The translations under genes and the position numbers were made by a program. From assembly GCA_919901745.1 (NCBI GenBank), contig CAKKPP010000016.1, positions 30,182 through 72,005 of the forward strand: 41,824 bases of DNA. Direction: 5' to 3'. The stretch is from Chloroflexota bacterium (lineage in GTDB: Bacteria; Chloroflexota; Limnocylindria; Limnocylindrales; CSP1-4). The notes beneath the pieces were generated by a model. That model had not been told where the DNA came from and did not search any database. It saw only the letters and a program-made list of their open reading frames with translations. Of this stretch, positions 26,970 through 34,397 are shown in pieces (the stretch's first letter is position 1; every line of letters starts with the position of its first letter).

Positions 26970-27782
26970 ATGCGACCCGTCGTCATCGCCGCCAACTGGA
27001 AGATGCACACGACACCGGCCGAGGCCGGCGAGCTGGCCCGCCTGATCGCCGCACGGACCCGCGAGCCCGACGTCGTCCGGGTCATCTGCCCCCCGTTCGT
27101 GTGCCTCGCTGCCGTTCGTGACGCCCTGCTCGACGAGCCCGTCGCGATCGGCGCCCAGACCGTCCACCACGAGGCGCGCGGGGCATTCACCGGGATGATC
27201 AGCGCCGAGATGCTGGTCGGGCTCGCGAGTTGGGTGATCGTCGGTCATTCGGAGCGTCGGCGCGACGCCGGTGAGACGGACGAGATCATCGGGCGCCAGC
27301 TGGGGCGGGCACTCGATGCGGGCCTGCGCCCGATCCTGTGCGTCGGGGAGCAGCTCGACGATCGCGAGGCGGGTCGCGCCGAGACCGTGGTCGAGCGGCA
27401 GCTCCGGGGGGCCCTGACCGGCCACGATCCGGTGCGCCTCGGCGAGGCGGGGCTGGTGGTGGCCTACGAGCCGGTCTGGGCGATCGGGACCGGCCGAAGT
27501 GCGCACGGCGCCGACGCGGCCGCGATGGCGGATGCGGTCCGCGGCGCGATGGGCAACCTGGGCTGGGGCGCCGCGGCCGACGCCGTACCCGTGCTCTACG
27601 GGGGGAGCGTCACCTCGGCGAACATCGAGGAGTTCCTGGCCGAGCCGGCCATCGACGGTGCGCTCGTCGGTGGGGCCTCGCTCAAGGCGGACGAGATGGC
27701 CGGGATCGTGGGCCGCGCCGGCATTACCGCCCGCGCCCGCAGCACCGCCCGCGCCCGCACGGCCGGGTCCGGGGCGAGGTGA
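26970..27782 (+). CDS. tpiA: Triosephosphate isomerase
   Basis: A 270-residue TIM-barrel enzyme interconverting dihydroxyacetone phosphate and glyceraldehyde-3-phosphate. The catalytic residues are present: N9 and K11 (AANWKMH), H93 (IVGHSERR) and E167 (VAYEPVWAIGTG). The phosphate-binding GGSV and GALVGGASL are also present. The protein is about 15-20 residues longer than usual because of a basic C-terminal tail (ITARARSTARARTAGSGAR) encoded by an 18-nt repeat. ATG 26970 lies seven bases after the whiA stop. gpmI overlaps its stop by GTGA, placing two glycolytic enzymes in one operon. Confidence 0.96.
   Translation: MRPVVIAANWKMHTTPAEAGELARLIAARTREPDVVRVICPPFVCLAAVRDALLDEPVAIGAQTVHHEARGAFTGMISAEMLVGLASWVIVGHSERRRDAGETDEIIGRQLGRALDAGLRPILCVGEQLDDREAGRAETVVERQLRGALTGHDPVRLGEAGLVVAYEPVWAIGTGRSAHGADAAAMADAVRGAMGNLGWGAAADAVPVLYGGSVTSANIEEFLAEPAIDGALVGGASLKADEMAGIVGRAGITARARSTARARTAGSGAR
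27725..27758. repeat. 18-nt-period repeat in the tpiA 3' end
   Basis: The same 16-base GC-rich stretch occurs at 27725-27740 and 27743-27758. It encodes the TARARS/TARART repeat in the tpiA tail. Confidence 0.8.
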
Positions 27783-29458
27783 CCGAGGCAAACCCGGTCG
27801 CGGGAGGGCGTGCCCGCCCGGTCGCGGGCGGGCACGCCCGGCCCCGGCCGATCGTCCTGCTCATTCTCGACGGCTTCGGCATCGGTCGGCGTCCCGCGGC
27901 CGACGCCATCGCGGCGGCACCCATGCCGGTCTGGCGGTCCCTCCTGGCGCGCTGGCCCCATGCCCGCCTCGGTGCGTCCGAGGGCGCGGTCGGCCTCCCG
28001 CCGGGCCAGATGGGCAACTCCGAGGTTGGCCACCTGAACCTTGGGGCCGGCCGTCCGGTGCTCCAGGACCTGCCGCGGATCGATGCCGCGATCGCCGACG
28101 GGTCGTTCGACGCGCGGCCGGCACTCGTCGATGCCTGCCGGCGGGCGGCGCGATCCGGCCGCCCGATCCACGTGGTGAGCCTCATCGGGCCGGGCGGCGT
28201 CCATGCCCACGATCGTCATCTCGTCGCATTCGCGGCGCTGGCGCGGCGGCACGGCGTGTCCGGCGTGGTCGTGCATGCCCTGCTGGACGGCCGCGACACG
28301 CCGCCGCGGTCCGCCCTCGGATTCATCGACTCGCTCGAACGGCGCCTGGCCGCCGCCCATCCTGCGGCCCGCATCGCCACGGTCGGCGGGCGGTACTACG
28401 GGATGGATCGAGACGGTCGCTGGGAGCGCACGGCGAGCGCCTACCGGGCCATCGTGCACGGGGTGGGGGAGCGCGCCGGTTCCGCGCGCGACGCCGTCTC
28501 GGCTGCCCATCTGCGCGGTGAGGACGACGAGTTCGCGACCCCCACGGTGATCGGGCCCGGCAACGACCTCATCGATCCCGGCGATGAGCTGGTGCATGCC
28601 AACTTCCGCGCAGACCGGGCACGGCAGCTCACGCACGCCCTGGTCGACGAGACGTTCGAGGCCTTCGATCGGGCTGGGCCCGACGGGCGCCCGGCCCCGG
28701 CCGCACTGCGGGTGACGACGATGACGGAATACGAGGCCGGGCTCCCGGTCGCCGTCGCGTTCCCACCGGAGCTCGTCCGATCGCTGGCGGAGGCCGTGTC
28801 CGACGTCGGCTGGCGCCAGCTCCATGTCGCCGAGACCGAGAAGTACGCCCACGTGACCTACTTCTTCAACGGTGGCCGCGAGGCGCCCTTTCCCGGCGAG
28901 GACCGCATCCTCGTCCCGAGTCCCCGGATCGCCACGTACGACCTGCAACCCGAGATGAGCGCCTCCGGCGTGGCGGACGCCATCGTCGACGCCGTCCGCG
29001 CTGATCGGCATGACCTGATCGTCGCCAACATCGCGAATCCCGACATGGTCGGCCACACCGGTGACTGGGATGCCACGCTCCAGGCGCTGGCGGCCGTCGA
29101 CGTGGCGCTCGGACGGATCGCCGGAGCGCTCGATGGGCACGACGCCGCCGATCCCGCGGGGCCCGGGTCGCTGCTCCTCGTGACCGCCGACCACGGCAAT
29201 GCCGACGAGCTGCGAGATGAAACGGGTGGGGCGGTCACGGCCCACTCGCTCAACCCTGTTCCGATCCTCGCCGTTGGGCCGGCCGTCGTTGGATCCCGGC
29301 TGCGCGATGGGATCCTGGCCGACGTGACCCCCACGATCCTCGAACTGGCCGGGCTCCCGCGCTGGGACGGCATGACCGGCCGCAGCCTCATCGAACCGGC
29401 GATCGCGGCCGCTGTGCTACGATCCAGCGCCGATCCCAGCGGAGGTTTCCCAGCGTGA
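27779..29458 (+). CDS. gpmI: 2,3-bisphosphoglycerate-independent phosphoglycerate mutase
   Basis: A 559-residue metal-dependent mutase (3-PG to 2-PG), alkaline-phosphatase superfamily. D31 lies in VLLILDGFG, and the phosphorylated Ser81 in QMGNSEVGHLNLGAGR. Further family blocks are PGGVHAHDRHL, ALLDGRDTPPRS, GGRYYGMDRDGRWER, HANFRADRARQL, VAETEKYAHVTYFFNGG, ANPDMVGHTGD, TADHGNAD and AHSLNPVPI. The enzyme is about 45 residues longer than typical; the N-terminus carries a duplicated PVAGGRARPVAGGHARP segment. GTG 27779 is the only start codon upstream of the core, and it overlaps tpiA. A strong hairpin lies in the first codons. Confidence 0.95.
   Translation: MTEANPVAGGRARPVAGGHARPRPIVLLILDGFGIGRRPAADAIAAAPMPVWRSLLARWPHARLGASEGAVGLPPGQMGNSEVGHLNLGAGRPVLQDLPRIDAAIADGSFDARPALVDACRRAARSGRPIHVVSLIGPGGVHAHDRHLVAFAALARRHGVSGVVVHALLDGRDTPPRSALGFIDSLERRLAAAHPAARIATVGGRYYGMDRDGRWERTASAYRAIVHGVGERAGSARDAVSAAHLRGEDDEFATPTVIGPGNDLIDPGDELVHANFRADRARQLTHALVDETFEAFDRAGPDGRPAPAALRVTTMTEYEAGLPVAVAFPPELVRSLAEAVSDVGWRQLHVAETEKYAHVTYFFNGGREAPFPGEDRILVPSPRIATYDLQPEMSASGVADAIVDAVRADRHDLIVANIANPDMVGHTGDWDATLQALAAVDVALGRIAGALDGHDAADPAGPGSLLLVTADHGNADELRDETGGAVTAHSLNPVPILAVGPAVVGSRLRDGILADVTPTILELAGLPRWDGMTGRSLIEPAIAAAVLRSSADPSGGFPA
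27806..27839 (+). other. Perfect 14-bp hairpin within the first codons of gpmI
   Basis: Arms 27806-27819 and 27826-27839 are exact reverse complements, all but two pairs being G-C, around a six-base loop. It starts 27 bases after the gpmI start codon. No T-run follows, so it is not a standard terminator. Confidence 0.75.
29418..29423 (+). promoter_or_regulatory. -10-like box TACGAT before secG
   Basis: TACGAT inside the 3' end of gpmI would start a leader of about 25 nt that includes GGAGG at 29441-29445, ten bases before the secG GTG. This gives secG a possible promoter of its own. Confidence 0.4.
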
Positions 29459-29685
29459 ATCCGTTCCTGTCCATCGGCCAGCTCTTCGTCAGCCTCGGCC
29501 TGGTCGTGGCCGTCCTGATGCAGGCGCGCGGCACCGGACTGTCGGGGGCCTTCGGCGGCGACTCGGCCGTGTATCGAAGCCGCCGCGGCGTGGAGCGCCG
29601 CCTGTGGCAGTTCACGATCATCCTGCTCGTGCTGTTCATCCTCTTCGCGGTCGCGGCGTACCTGCTGGCGCCCTCCGTGGCTTGA
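29455..29685 (+). CDS. secG: Preprotein translocase subunit SecG
   Basis: A 76-residue SecG, accessory subunit of the SecYEG channel. Two membrane helices (about residues 7-24 and 50-72) flank a polar loop with the family motif VLMQARGTGLSGAFGG, here followed by SAVYRSRRGVERRLWQFT. Length is normal. GTG 29455 overlaps the gpmI stop by four bases, and GGAGG is present upstream. Linkage of secG to tpiA and gpmI is common in bacteria. Confidence 0.93.
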   Translation: MNPFLSIGQLFVSLGLVVAVLMQARGTGLSGAFGGDSAVYRSRRGVERRLWQFTIILLVLFILFAVAAYLLAPSVA

Positions 29686-29704
29686 GCCGCTCGAACGCAG
29701 CGCG

Positions 29705-31453
29705 ATGACGCGCCGCGACCGGGCCGTGATCGCGGTCCTCGTGCTCCTCATGGGCGCGCTGGCGGTGGCCATCGGGATCCAGTCCATCCCGCCGTCGGAC
29801 GGTCCCGACGGGCCATCGCCCTCGACCGTGGTCGCGCGGCCGTATGTCGAAGGCGTCGTTGGGCGCGCGACGTCGGTCAGCCCGCTCTCGGCCCGGAGCG
29901 AGGTGGAGCGTGAGCTCGTGGCACTCGTCTTCAGCGGGCTGCTCAGGAACGGACCGGGCGGGACACTCGTCGGTGATCTCGCGGACCAGTGGACGTTCGA
30001 GCCCGATGGCTCGTCCGCGACATTCCGATTGCGCGACGACGCACACTGGCAGGACGGCGTGGCGGTCACCGCCGCCGATGTCGCCTTCACGGTGGCCACG
30101 CTGCGCGACCCCGAGTACACCGGACCCGGGGCGGCGTCATGGCGCGAGGTCGCCTTCGAGGTCATCGACGAGCGGACGATCCGGTTCGGCCTGAAGACGC
30201 CGCTGGGCGGCTTCCTCCAGGCGGCCACCCAACCGATCGTGCCGGCGCACCTGTTGCGCGACACTCCGCTCGCGGAGCTTGCGGACGGCGCCTTCGGCCG
30301 CAACCCGATCGGATCCGGACCGTTCCGGCTGGTCAGCCTGACCGACGCCGAGGCGGTCCTGGCGCCGGCCGGACACGCGCCGACGATCGATCCCGGCGCG
30401 GCCCTCACGGAGCCGGCGGTCCCCACCGCGCCCGCGGCGCCGACGGCGCCCGAGGTGCTTGAGCCATCCCCGACGGCCCTGAACTTCGAGCCCATCCCGT
30501 ACCTGGAGGGCATGACCTTCCGGTTCTTCGATACGATCGAGGAGGTGGCCGCGGCCTACGAGGCCGGCGACCTCGACGTGGCCTCCGGCCTGAGCCTCGA
30601 GGACGCGGCGCGCCTCGGTGCCGCGCCCGACAGCCGCGTCCTGCGCTACCCCACGACGACCCTGACCGCGGTCGTCCTGAACCTGCGCCCCGATCGGCCG
30701 CTCTTTCGTGCGATGGAGGTCCGGCGGGCGCTGCTCGCGGCGATCGATCGCGCCGCGATCGTCGCCGGCCCGTTCCACGGCTTTGGGAGCGTCGCCGATT
30801 CGCCGATCCCGCCGACGTCGTGGGCCTTCGATGCCGCGTCGTCGCCGTCAATCGCGTTCGATTCATCCACCGCGGTGAGCGAGCTGCTCAAGGCCGGATG
30901 GACGAAGGTCGAGGGGCAGCTCCGGCCGCCCGCTGCCGTCGACGCATTCAGCCTCGAACTGATCTACCCGGAGTCGGCCTCGGGTTTCGCGGGGTCCGTG
31001 GCGGATGCGATCGCCGCGGGCTGGTCGACAGTCGGGGTGACCACGGCGGCCGTTCCATTGCCGGCCGCCGACTTCTCCGGAGCGCGGTTGCGTGAGGGCG
31101 ATTTCGATGCCGCCGTGCTGTCGATCAGCATCGGTCTCGATCCGGACCTGTATCCGCTCCTCGCCTCCACCCAGGCGGTGCACGGCGGGTCGAACGTGAG
31201 CGGCGTCCAGGATCGAGTCCTCGACGGGCTGCTCGAGGCCGCCCGGCGGCCCGGCACGGACGACGAGCGGCTGGCGGCCTACAAGGCCCTCCAGGTGCAC
31301 CTTGCCGAGCGCCAGTACCTCCTCCCCGTGGCCTTCCGCGAGCTGGTCGTCGTGGCCCGCGACACGCTCAGCGGACCCCAAATCAGGACCCTCGGGGACC
31401 CCGGGGACCGATTCTGGGATGTGCTAACATGGCGCCTCGCTTACGACCCGTGA
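29705..31453 (+). CDS. Extracellular solute-binding protein family 5 (peptide/nickel type)
   Basis: A 582-residue SBP_bac_5 protein, the DppA/OppA type that captures oligopeptides for ABC importers. An N-terminal hydrophobic segment (residues 6-27) is followed by SPLSARSEVERELVALVFSGLL, FRLRDDAHWQDGVAVTAADVAF, NPIGSGPFRLVSL and EVRRALLAAIDRAAIV, all family blocks. No lipobox cysteine follows the hydrophobic segment, so it is probably membrane-anchored rather than a lipoprotein. A Pro/Ala-rich insertion occurs near residues 225-260. No permease or ATPase genes lie beside it, so its transporter must be elsewhere or it has another role. It starts 19 bases after secG. Confidence 0.85.
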   Translation: MTRRDRAVIAVLVLLMGALAVAIGIQSIPPSDGPDGPSPSTVVARPYVEGVVGRATSVSPLSARSEVERELVALVFSGLLRNGPGGTLVGDLADQWTFEPDGSSATFRLRDDAHWQDGVAVTAADVAFTVATLRDPEYTGPGAASWREVAFEVIDERTIRFGLKTPLGGFLQAATQPIVPAHLLRDTPLAELADGAFGRNPIGSGPFRLVSLTDAEAVLAPAGHAPTIDPGAALTEPAVPTAPAAPTAPEVLEPSPTALNFEPIPYLEGMTFRFFDTIEEVAAAYEAGDLDVASGLSLEDAARLGAAPDSRVLRYPTTTLTAVVLNLRPDRPLFRAMEVRRALLAAIDRAAIVAGPFHGFGSVADSPIPPTSWAFDAASSPSIAFDSSTAVSELLKAGWTKVEGQLRPPAAVDAFSLELIYPESASGFAGSVADAIAAGWSTVGVTTAAVPLPAADFSGARLREGDFDAAVLSISIGLDPDLYPLLASTQAVHGGSNVSGVQDRVLDGLLEAARRPGTDDERLAAYKALQVHLAERQYLLPVAFRELVVVARDTLSGPQIRTLGDPGDRFWDVLTWRLAYDP

Positions 31454-31482
31454 GCTTCGGCGACCGATGCATCGGGATCCGA

Positions 31483-31569
31483 GCCGAGGTGGCGAAATTG
31501 GCAGACGCGCTAGCTTCAGGAGCTAGTGCCCGCAAGGGCGTATGGGTTCAAGTCCCTTCCTCGGTACCA
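31483..31569 (+). tRNA. tRNA-Leu (CAG anticodon)
   Basis: An 87-nt class II tRNA. The acceptor gccgagg pairs with cctcggt (one G-T wobble), and CCA is encoded. The anticodon stem ctagc/gctag encloses loop ttcagga with anticodon CAG. A long variable arm (gcccgcaagggc) and a T arm with gttcaag are present. It lies 29 bases after the solute-binding gene; TAACAT at 31425-31430 is a possible -10. Confidence 0.95.
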
Positions 31570-31608
31570 CCACCTCTCCCTCCCGGATCCACGCACACGG
31601 CGACACCT

Positions 31609-31693
31609 GCCCAGGTGGCGGAATTGGTATACGCGTACGTTTGAGGGGCGTATGAGGCAACTCATCCGGGTTCAAGTCCCGGCCTGGGCACCA
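31609..31693 (+). tRNA. tRNA-Leu (GAG anticodon)
   Basis: An 85-nt class II tRNA with a perfect acceptor stem (gcccagg/cctgggc), encoded CCA, anticodon loop ttgaggg (GAG), variable arm tgaggcaactca and T stem ccggg/cccgg. The anticodon stem closes with a T-G pair. Confidence 0.94.
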
Positions 31694-31744
31694 CTCCTCC
31701 CGATCCTGGCCGGCATCGGGTGACGGCCTGCCGCGCATCGGCTG

Positions 31745-31750
31745 TACGCT
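31745..31750 (+). promoter_or_regulatory. -10-like box TACGCT before tRNA-Val
   Basis: TACGCT lies eight bases before the tRNA-Val 5' end, a spacing that would start transcription at the mature end. Confidence 0.4.
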
Positions 31751-31757
31751 TCCGGCC

Positions 31758-31834
31758 GGGCGGTTAGCTCAGTTGGTCAGAGCGCCTCGTTTACACCGAG
31801 GAAGTCACTGGTTCGAGTCCAGTACCGCCCACCA
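31758..31834 (+). tRNA. tRNA-Val (TAC anticodon)
   Basis: A 77-nt tRNA with acceptor gggcggt/accgccc, D arm agctcagttggtcagagc, anticodon stem cctcg/cgagg with loop tttacac (TAC), T arm ctggttcgagtccag and encoded CCA. Confidence 0.96.
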
Positions 31835-31937
31835 CCCCGAGCGCGTTCACAGGAGCGCCGACAGCTGCCCTGCAGCCGGGCTGGTAGACTCGACGGGACC
31901 CTCGGGGAATCCCGAGCGGCATGTCTGAGGGGTCCTG

Positions 31938-32504
31938 ATGCCCGAGTTGCTCATCGTCGTTGTCGTGATCGTCGTGATCGCGATCTTTGTCATTGGCATC
32001 TACAACGGCCTGATCGGCCGCCGGAACCGGGTCGACGAGGCGCTGGCCCAGATCGAGGTCCAGCTCAAGCGCCGCCACGACCTCATTCCCAACCTGGTGA
32101 ATGCGGTCAAGGGCTACATGCAGTTCGAGCAGAAGGTCCTGACCGACGTCACGAATGCGCGGGCGGCCGCCGTGTCGGCCGGCGCCCAGGGCGTCGCCCA
32201 GCAGGCCGCGGCCGAGAACATGCTGAGCTCCACGCTGCGCTCGCTGTTCGCCGTCGTCGAGAACTATCCCGAGCTGAAGGCCAACCAGAACGTCCTGGAG
32301 CTCCAGGAGCAGCTGACGACGACCGAGAACCAGATCTCGTTCAGCCGCCAGCACTACAACGCGACCGTCCTCGACTACAACACCGCCATCCAGACGTTCC
32401 CCAACCTGGTGCTGGCCGGACCGTTCGGCTTCTCCAAGCGCGACTTCTTCGACGCCGAGCCCGAGGCGGCCAACGTCCCCAACGTCGACCTCAGCCTCGG
32501 CTGA
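31938..32504 (+). CDS. lemA: LemA family protein
   Basis: A 188-residue LemA protein. One N-terminal membrane helix (residues 3-24, ELLIVVVVIVVIAIFVIGIYNG) is followed by the family block RNRVDEALAQIEVQLKRRHD and LIPNLVNAVKGYMQFEQKVL, then a long helical bundle and the C-terminal QTFPNLVLAGPFGFSKRDFF. LemA proteins are membrane-tethered four-helix bundles of uncertain function, frequently encoded beside HtpX-type proteases. GAGGGG precedes ATG 31938. htpX starts 32 bases after its stop, so they probably form a stress-response pair. Confidence 0.94.
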   Translation: MPELLIVVVVIVVIAIFVIGIYNGLIGRRNRVDEALAQIEVQLKRRHDLIPNLVNAVKGYMQFEQKVLTDVTNARAAAVSAGAQGVAQQAAAENMLSSTLRSLFAVVENYPELKANQNVLELQEQLTTTENQISFSRQHYNATVLDYNTAIQTFPNLVLAGPFGFSKRDFFDAEPEAANVPNVDLSLG

Positions 32505-32536
32505 TCGGCTGACGGCGGGTCGCCGCCACCATCGAG

Positions 32537-33517
32537 ATGTCCGTCTCCTCGTTCCACCAGCAGACCGCCGCCAACCGGCGCAATTCCGTGCTGCTGGCGG
32601 TCGTGGTCACGCTCCTGCTCGGCGCCCTCGGCTACACGATCGGGTTCGGCACGACGGGCGTGCCCGCGGGCGGGATCGCGACGACCCTGGGGGCGCTCGG
32701 CCTCGGCGGCGTCCTGTCGCTCGGCTCGTACTTCGCCGGTGACAGGCTGGTGCTGGCGGCCTCGGGGGCGAAGCCGGTCGATGAGGGATCCGCCCCGCAG
32801 CTGATGAACGTCGTGCGCGAGCTGGCCCTGGCGGCCAACATCCCGATGCCCAGGGTGCACGTCATCGACGACTCGGCGCCCAACGCGTTTGCCACGGGGC
32901 GCGACCCGCAGCACGCCTCGATCGCCATCACGACCGGCCTGCTGCAGAAGCTCGATCGCGAGGAGCTCCAGGGCGTCATCGGCCACGAGCTGTCCCACGT
33001 CCGGAACCTCGACATCCGCTTCGCGCTGCTCGTCGGCGTGCTCGTCGGCTCCATCGCGCTGCTCGCCGACTTCTTCCTGCGCTTCACGTTCTGGGGCGGG
33101 GGCCGACGCTCCTCGAATGAGCGCAGCAGCGGGGGCGGCGGACTCCAGGCGATCGTCTTCGTCCTCGCCATCGTCCTCTCCATCCTGGCACCCATCGCCG
33201 GGCGCCTGGTCCAGCTCGCCGTCAGCCGCCAGCGCGAGTACCTGGCCGACGCGAGCTCGGTCGAACTGACGCGCAACCCGTACGGGCTGGAGCGGGCCCT
33301 GGCCAAGATCGGAACCGACACCGAGGTCCTCGAGGTCGCCAACCGCGCCACCCAGCACCTGTACTTCACCAACCCGATCAAGAAGTTCGAGAGCCGCGCC
33401 AACGGGCTGACGTCGACCCATCCGCCGATCGTCGACCGCGTGAACCGCCTGCGCGAACTCACCGGCGAACCGCCGCTTGGGCGGGACGAGCTGGCGGCTC
33501 TCGCGGGCCTCACCTGA
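32537..33517 (+). CDS. htpX: M48-family membrane zinc protease HtpX
   Basis: A 326-residue HtpX-like protease that clears misfolded membrane proteins. Two membrane helices lie at residues 15-37 and 43-66. The zinc site HELSH is at 150-154 (GVIGHELSHVRN), and the third ligand glutamate is in SRQREYLADASSVEL. A second pair of helices follows the active site, separated by a Gly/Ser-rich loop. The C-terminal IKKFESRANGLTSTHPPIVDRVNRL is the M48B signature. Length is slightly above the E. coli protein. It is paired with lemA. A small hairpin follows the stop. Confidence 0.95.
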   Translation: MSVSSFHQQTAANRRNSVLLAVVVTLLLGALGYTIGFGTTGVPAGGIATTLGALGLGGVLSLGSYFAGDRLVLAASGAKPVDEGSAPQLMNVVRELALAANIPMPRVHVIDDSAPNAFATGRDPQHASIAITTGLLQKLDREELQGVIGHELSHVRNLDIRFALLVGVLVGSIALLADFFLRFTFWGGGRRSSNERSSGGGGLQAIVFVLAIVLSILAPIAGRLVQLAVSRQREYLADASSVELTRNPYGLERALAKIGTDTEVLEVANRATQHLYFTNPIKKFESRANGLTSTHPPIVDRVNRLRELTGEPPLGRDELAALAGLT

Positions 33518-33540
33518 CCGGCGCACGAGCCGGTTACCCG
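33518..33540 (+). terminator. Short hairpin after htpX
   Basis: CCGGC and GCCGG pair across gcacga right after the htpX stop, followed by ttaccc. The stem is only five bases and the T-run is weak, so this is a tentative terminator. Confidence 0.35.
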
Positions 33541-33620
33541 CTACTTGGGCGGGCAGGTACCCGCTACTCCGGCGCCCGGTACCCGCTACTCGGGCGGTCG
33601 GTACGCGGCCGGTACGCGGC
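33536..33620. repeat. Short GTACCCGCTACT and GTACGCGGCCG repeats
   Basis: Three imperfect copies of a unit with taCCCGCTACT and GGGCGG lie at about 33535-33600, followed by two copies of gtacgcggccg. These lead straight into the 62-bp tandem duplication. Together with that duplication they fill most of the gene-free 33518-33906. Confidence 0.75.
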
Positions 33621-33744
33621 CGGTACTCGGCATGCTTGTGTTACGACGCAGAAACCCGGCTCGGAGCCGGCTCCAGCGCCGTCGGTACTCGGCATGCTTG
33701 TGTTACGACGCAGAAACCAGGCTCTGAGCCGGCTCCAGCGCGGT
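33621..33744. repeat. 62-bp tandem duplication between htpX and tRNA-Phe
   Basis: Copy one is at 33621-33682 and copy two at 33683-33744, adjacent and differing at three bases. Each begins cggtactcggcatgcttg, contains ttacgacgcagaaacc and a GAGCCGGCTC palindrome. It codes for nothing recognisable. The rest of the spacer to 33906 shows only a possible -10 (TATCCT) for tRNA-Phe. Confidence 0.9.
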
Positions 33745-33859
33745 CGCACACGCATACCGCGTACGGCGGCCACGAATCGGGCCCAAACGCTCCGCATCAC
33801 TCGTATGGCGCGTATCGGTCAGGGCTCCGGCTCGTTTGTGAGCCCGATCGGGTGCATGG

Positions 33860-33865
33860 TATCCT
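33860..33865 (+). promoter_or_regulatory. -10-like box TATCCT upstream of tRNA-Phe
   Basis: TATCCT lies 41 bases before tRNA-Phe and could drive the four-tRNA group 33907-34350 with a short leader. Confidence 0.35.
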
Positions 33866-33906
33866 CGGGCTCGCCGACGGGCGACCAAAGCCTGGCTGGC
33901 CATCGG

Positions 33907-33982
33907 GCCGAGATAGCTCAGTTGGTAGAGCACGCGACTGAAAATCGCGGTGTCGCCAGTTCGATCCTGGCTCTCGGCACCA
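33907..33982 (+). tRNA. tRNA-Phe (GAA anticodon)
   Basis: A 76-nt tRNA with acceptor gccgaga/tctcggc, anticodon stem cgcga/tcgcg with loop ctgaaaa (GAA), T arm gccagttcgatcctggc and encoded CCA. Confidence 0.96.
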
Positions 33983-34015
33983 TCCGCCGAAAACGGGTGG
34001 TCGAAGCAATCACGA

Positions 34016-34091
34016 GCGGAAGTGGCTCAGTTGGTAGAGCATCACCTTGCCAAGGTGAGGGTCGCGGGTTCGAGTCCCGTCTTCCGCTCCA
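34016..34091 (+). tRNA. tRNA-Gly (GCC anticodon)
   Basis: A 76-nt tRNA with acceptor gcggaag/cttccgc, anticodon stem tcacc/ggtga with loop ttgccaa (GCC), T arm cgggttcgagtcccg, discriminator T and encoded CCA. Confidence 0.96.
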
Positions 34092-34138
34092 TTTTCCTGC
34101 CCGGGGCCTGCCCCGTGGCTGCGCGAGGACATCACCGC

Positions 34139-34212
34139 TGCCCCTTCGTCCAGTGGTAGGACAGCGGACTTTGAATCCGCGAACCGAGGTTCGAATCCTC
34201 GAGGGGCAGCCA
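34139..34212 (+). tRNA. tRNA-Gln (TTG anticodon)
   Basis: A 74-nt tRNA with acceptor tgcccct/aggggca, anticodon stem gcgga/tccgc with loop ctttgaa (TTG), T arm gaggttcgaatcctc, discriminator G and encoded CCA. Confidence 0.96.
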
Positions 34213-34273
34213 GACCGAATTGACGCCGGCCGGAGGCCGGACCGCCCGCCGGCACGATGCCGGCGGCGCCACG

Positions 34274-34350
34274 GGCGACGTGGTGAAGTGGCTTAACACG
34301 GAGGTCTGCAAAACCTCTATTCACCGGTTCGAATCCGGTCGTCGCCTCCA
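34274..34350 (+). tRNA. tRNA-Cys (GCA anticodon)
   Basis: A 77-nt tRNA with acceptor ggcgacg/cgtcgcc, anticodon stem gaggt/acctc with loop ctgcaaa (GCA), T arm ccggttcgaatccgg, the typical discriminator T and encoded CCA. It borders the accessory stretch that follows. Confidence 0.95.
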
Positions 34351-34397
34351 CACTTTGATCACGCGGGTTAGTCGGCTAGACAACGCCGATCCGGCCG

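Noticed and set aside
33536..33744. CRISPR array
   Set aside because: The 62-bp units abut with no variable spacers, and there are only two; no cas genes are in the window.
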